64,000 bases of DNA from contig NZ_CP048397.1 in assembly GCF_010384365.1 (NCBI RefSeq), positions 2,356,001 to 2,420,000 of the forward strand, given 5' to 3'. The translations under genes and the position numbers were made by a program. Under the pieces are notes generated by a model that worked only from the letters and a program-made list of their open reading frames with translations, was not told where the DNA came from and ran no database searches. The first letter of the stretch is position 1. Each line of letters begins with the position of its first letter. This DNA is from Streptomyces sp. S4.7. GTDB taxonomy: Bacteria > Actinomycetota > Actinomycetes > Streptomycetales > Streptomycetaceae. Positions 61,282 to 64,000 of the stretch are shown here, piece after piece.

Positions 61282-61321
61282 AAGGCTTCCCGATCCCCCC
61301 GGACCCCTCCCCGGAAGCCTT
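61282..61321. terminator. Second hairpin in the recD2-isomerase gap
   Basis: A perfect 9-bp stem AAGGCTTCC/GGAAGCCTT around a 22-base C-rich loop. It lies 20 bases from the stronger terminator. The 154 bases from it to the isomerase gene are AT-richer and hold at most a 27-codon frame (61328-61411) that I do not trust. Confidence 0.4.
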
Positions 61322-61475
61322 GATGCCATGTACGACCACCGTCACCCCGAAAGGGTTGCACGGTTGCGGGCAGTTATTCTTTCTGCCACCAGAAAAGGTG
61401 ACAGAAGATGACAGACACGCCTATTTGGTCATGAGGGACCATGAGAGCGCCTTCGTCGCGACAGGCGGGCCGCCC

Positions 61476-62372
61476 TTACAGCACATGCCTCACATACCGC
61501 TCCGCGACGTCCGCCAGCAGCTCCGCACCGTCCCGCACCCACAGGGTGTCGTTGAAGAGTTCGACCTCGATCGGCCCTTCGTATCCGGCGGCGTCGACCC
61601 GTTCGCGCCATGCGCGCAGGTCGATGGCGCCGTCACCGATCAGACCGCGGCCGTTCAGCACCCCGGCGGGCAACGGCGTCGTCCAGTCGGCCAGTTGGAA
61701 GGAGTGGATCCGGTCCCCCGCCCTGGTGATCGCCGCCGGGGCCCGGTCGTCCCACCAGAGGTGGTAGGTGTCCACGACGACCCCGACCTGCTCGACGGGA
61801 AAGCGCTCGGCGAGATCCAGCGCCTGGTCGAGTGTGGAGACGACGCAGCGGTCGGACGCGTACATCGGGTGCAGCGGCTCGATCGCCAGCCGTACGCCGC
61901 GCTCACCGGCGTACGGCGCCAGGATCGCGAGCGCGTCGGCGATCCGTTCTCGCGCCCCGTACAGATCGCGGCTGCCGGGCGGCAGTCCGCCCGACACCAG
62001 GACGAGGGTGTCGGTGCCGAGGGTCACCGCCTCGTCGATCGCCGCGCGGTTGTCGTCCAGGGCGTCGGCCCGTGCCACGGGGTCGCTCGCCGTGAGGAAG
62101 CCGCCGCGGCACAGGGTGGTGACGGCGAGTCCGGCGTCGTGCACGAGCTTGGCGGCCGCCTCCGTGCCGTACGCCCGCACGGGCTCCCGCCACAACCCCA
62201 CGCCGGGGACGCCGAGTCGTACGCACGCCTCGGTGAGCTCGGGGAGGGTGAGCTGCTTGACGGTCATCTGGTTGATGCTGAAGCGGCTGAGGTCGCCCGG
62301 CAGCCCCCTCGCACCCGCGCCCGTCACATCCGCCGCTTCGGTCACGTCGGTCGTCTCGTTCAGGTCCGTCAC
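61476..62372 (-). CDS. TIM-barrel sugar isomerase/epimerase
   Basis: A 298-residue AP-endonuclease-2/xylose-isomerase-like barrel. SRFSINQMTVKQLTLPELTEACVRLGVPGVGLW begins the fold. Metal ligands are expected in LAIEPLHPMYASD (Glu), GVVVDTYHLWWD (Asp, His), IHSFQLADW and IEVELFND. It is the most downstream gene of an operon with a DUF993 protein and a Gfo/Idh/MocA dehydrogenase; its GTG overlaps the DUF993 stop. Together they probably degrade a keto-sugar or polyol; the substrate is unknown. Confidence 0.85.
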   Translation of the reverse strand: MTDLNETTDVTEAADVTGAGARGLPGDLSRFSINQMTVKQLTLPELTEACVRLGVPGVGLWREPVRAYGTEAAAKLVHDAGLAVTTLCRGGFLTASDPVARADALDDNRAAIDEAVTLGTDTLVLVSGGLPPGSRDLYGARERIADALAILAPYAGERGVRLAIEPLHPMYASDRCVVSTLDQALDLAERFPVEQVGVVVDTYHLWWDDRAPAAITRAGDRIHSFQLADWTTPLPAGVLNGRGLIGDGAIDLRAWRERVDAAGYEGPIEVELFNDTLWVRDGAELLADVAERYVRHVL

Positions 62373-63598
62373 TGGTCGACTCCGTACACGCCGAGCAGGG
62401 ACTTCATCCGGTCTTCGGCCGCCACCGGGTCCGGGAACAGGCCCAGCCCGTCCGCCAGTTCGTACGCCCGCGCGAGATGCGGGAGCGAACGGGCCGACTG
62501 GAGGCCGCCGACCATGGCGAAGTGATCCTGGTGGCCCGCCAGCCAGGCCAGGAACACCACACCCGTCTTGTAGAAGCGGGTGGGCGCCTGGAAGAGATGA
62601 CGCGACAGCTCGACCGTGGGATCGAGCAGTTCCCTAAATCCCTTCGCGTCGCCCGTGTCCAGGACACGGACGGCTTCGGCGGCCACCGGCCCGAGCGGGT
62701 CGAAGATGCCCAGCAGCGCATGACTGAAGCCGCGTTCGTCGCCCGCGATCAGTTCGGGGTAGTTGAAGTCGTCGCCCGTGTAGCAGCGCACGCCCTGCGG
62801 GAGACGCCGGCGCAGCTCGACCTCGCGCCGCGCGTCCAGCAGCGAGACCTTGATCCCGTCGATCTTGTCCGGGTGTTCGGAGATGACCTGGAGGAACGTC
62901 TCGGTGGCCGCGTCGAGGTCCGAACTGCCCCAGTAGCCCTCCAGCGCCGGGTCGAACATCGGGCCGAGCCAGTGGAGCACCACGGGTTCGTCCGCCTGCC
63001 GCAGCAGATGGGCGTAGACGGCCAGATAGTCCTCCGGCCCCTCGGCCGCCGCGGCGAGCGCGCGTGAGGCCATCAGGATGGCCCGGGAGCCGGTCTCCTC
63101 GACGAGCGCGAGCTGTTCCTCGTACGCCGCCCGCACCTCCTCCAGAGAGTGTGCTCCCGGCGCGAGTTGGTCGGTGCCCACCCCGCACGCGATCAGGCCT
63201 CCGGTGGACCGCGCCTCCGCCGCCGAACGGCGGATCAGCTCGGCCGCCCCCGCCCAGTCCAGGCCCATGCCGCGCTGCGCGGTGTCCATGGCCTCCGCGA
63301 CCCCGAGGCCGTGTGACCACAGATGGCGGCGGAAGGCGAGCGTGGTGTCCCAGTCGACGACGACCGGCGCTCCGGGGCTGCTGTCGGCGTACGGGTCGGC
63401 CACGACGTGCGCGGCGGAGAAGACCGTACGGGAGACGAGAGGAGCGGCGTCGGCGCCCTTGGTGACGAAGGCGGCAGGTTCCCGGCGCGGCACGTACGTA
63501 CGCAGCCTGCCGTCCGCGTCCGGGAGCCGGAGCCCCTGGCCCGGCTTCCTTACGGAGGGAGCGCCGGACGCCGTGGGGGGTGTGGTCCGGGTGGTCAC
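62369..63598 (-). CDS. DUF993 / dihydrodipicolinate-synthase-like protein
   Basis: A 409-residue barrel protein. PVVVDWDTTLAFRRHLWSHGLGVAEAMDTAQRGMGLDW, GVGTDQL, EEQLALVEETGSRAILMASRAL, VVLHWLGPMFDPALEGYWG and DKIDGIKVSLLDARREVELR, with YTGDDFNYPELI, follow the DUF993 pattern. The Lys in GIKVSLL is in the position of the Schiff-base lysine of DHDPS-like aldolases. It may cleave a sugar-acid intermediate made by its neighbours. GTG 63598 overlaps the upstream stop as GTGA. Confidence 0.85.
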   Translation of the reverse strand: MTTRTTPPTASGAPSVRKPGQGLRLPDADGRLRTYVPRREPAAFVTKGADAAPLVSRTVFSAAHVVADPYADSSPGAPVVVDWDTTLAFRRHLWSHGLGVAEAMDTAQRGMGLDWAGAAELIRRSAAEARSTGGLIACGVGTDQLAPGAHSLEEVRAAYEEQLALVEETGSRAILMASRALAAAAEGPEDYLAVYAHLLRQADEPVVLHWLGPMFDPALEGYWGSSDLDAATETFLQVISEHPDKIDGIKVSLLDARREVELRRRLPQGVRCYTGDDFNYPELIAGDERGFSHALLGIFDPLGPVAAEAVRVLDTGDAKGFRELLDPTVELSRHLFQAPTRFYKTGVVFLAWLAGHQDHFAMVGGLQSARSLPHLARAYELADGLGLFPDPVAAEDRMKSLLGVYGVDQ

Positions 63599-64000
63599 AG
63601 TGAGAGCTCCGGTACGTCGAAGCGCCGTCCCTGCGCCGAGGACTTGAGCCCGAGTTCCGCGAGTTGTACGCCGCGCGCGCCGGCGAGCAGGTCCCAGCGG
63701 TACGGCTCGCCGAGCGCGACGTGGCGCAGGAAAAGCTCCCACTGCGCTTTGAAGCCGTTGTCGAACTCGGTGTTGTCCGGGATCTCCTGCCACTGGTCGC
63801 GGAAGGACTCGGTGGCGGCCAGGTCCGGGTTCCAGACGGGCTTGGGGGTGGCGCTGCGGTGCTGGACGCGGCAGCGGCGCAGGCCGGCGACCGCCGAGCC
63901 GTGGGTGCCGTCCACCTGGAACTCGACGAGTTCGTCGCGGTTGACGCGTACCGCCCAGGAGGAGTTGATCTGGGCGACGATGCCGCCCTCCAGCTCGAAG
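63595..64000 (-). CDS. Gfo/Idh/MocA-family oxidoreductase (3' part, cut by the window end)
   Basis: The frame is open to base 64000, so only the C-terminal 134 residues or so are present. FELEGGIVAQINSSWAVRVN, LVEFQVDGTHGSAV and GEPYRWDLLAGARGVQLAELGLKSSAQGRRFDV are typical of the C-terminal beta-sheet domain of NAD(P)-dependent sugar or inositol dehydrogenases. The nucleotide-binding domain lies outside the window. It is coupled to the DUF993 gene by a GTGA overlap and probably carries out the first oxidation of the pathway. Confidence 0.8.
   Translation of the reverse strand, partial: FELEGGIVAQINSSWAVRVNRDELVEFQVDGTHGSAVAGLRRCRVQHRSATPKPVWNPDLAATESFRDQWQEIPDNTEFDNGFKAQWELFLRHVALGEPYRWDLLAGARGVQLAELGLKSSAQGRRFDVPELSL

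Noticed and set aside
58730..61411. Open frame of 893 codons antisense to recD2
   Set aside because: Shadow frame; the minus strand encodes a full RecD2 helicase with all motifs.
61328..61411. 27-codon frame (MYDHRHPERV...) in the recD2-isomerase gap
   Set aside because: No Shine-Dalgarno, lies between terminators, and no recognisable pattern; not enough to call a gene.

Overview
The window is high-GC DNA from a Streptomyces-like actinomycete. The evidence is very GC-rich third codon positions, many GTG starts, long runs of genes coupled by 4-base ATGA or GTGA overlaps, a group II truncated globin, paired dynamin-like GTPases, an EttA-type ABC-F protein, a TQXA/LAETG surface protein, and rare TTA codons confined to a few genes. 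It reads as a conserved chromosomal core with some accessory genes. There is no phage, plasmid, transposase, CRISPR array or rRNA operon.

Layout. 1-6541 (+): PknG-like kinase (5' end cut off), PP2C phosphatase with zinc ribbons, VWA protein, and a zinc-ribbon/FHA protein, forming one phospho-signalling cassette. 6522-8139: PCMT-like methyltransferase (-) and GlbO globin (+). 8316-15683 (+): a three-gene exporter of two giant FtsX-type permeases and a LolD-like ATPase carrying an extra AbrB-like tail. 15897-18710 (-): hypothetical protein, hotdog thioesterase, EttA. 19041-24955 (-): TQXA surface protein, SSB paralogue, DynB- and DynA-like GTPases. 25274: tRNA-Arg(TCT). 25662-34407 (-): two MFS exporters, an APH(3'')-type kinase, two hypotheticals, a DUF4032 protein and a DUF89 phosphatase. 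34581-38773: methyltransferase, DUF1772 protein, VWA lipoprotein, LuxR-type regulator with a TTA codon. 38827-42341 (-): ABC-2 permease plus a hydrolase/ABC-ATPase fusion. 42492-44971: GNAT enzyme, methyltransferase with a TTA codon, aldo/keto reductase.

45067-52555 is a myo-inositol catabolic locus. iolC, an aldolase, iolB, iolD and iolA run leftwards and an iolE-like gene runs rightwards from a shared intergenic region with a large dyad. Together they can take 2-keto-inositol to acetyl-CoA-level products. 52810-56732 holds a tiny HTH protein, an MMPL exporter divergent from its likely TetR repressor, and a CopZ-like protein behind a CsoR-type operator. 57322-61108 (-) holds citrate synthase and RecD2. 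61476-64000 (-) is a coupled operon of a TIM-barrel isomerase, a DUF993 protein and a Gfo/Idh/MocA oxidoreductase (cut by the window end), probably another polyol or sugar pathway.

The least explained non-coding features are: (i) three related inverted-repeat elements ending in CTAG, whose ends supply the TAG stop codon of the neighbouring gene in all three cases; (ii) a promoter-to-terminator unit of about 295 bases between copZ and citA with tandem G-loop hairpins, a 21-codon reading frame and two identical C6/G6-loop hairpins; and (iii) two perfect DnaA boxes upstream of recD2. Family names rest on motif recognition by eye; no searches were run.
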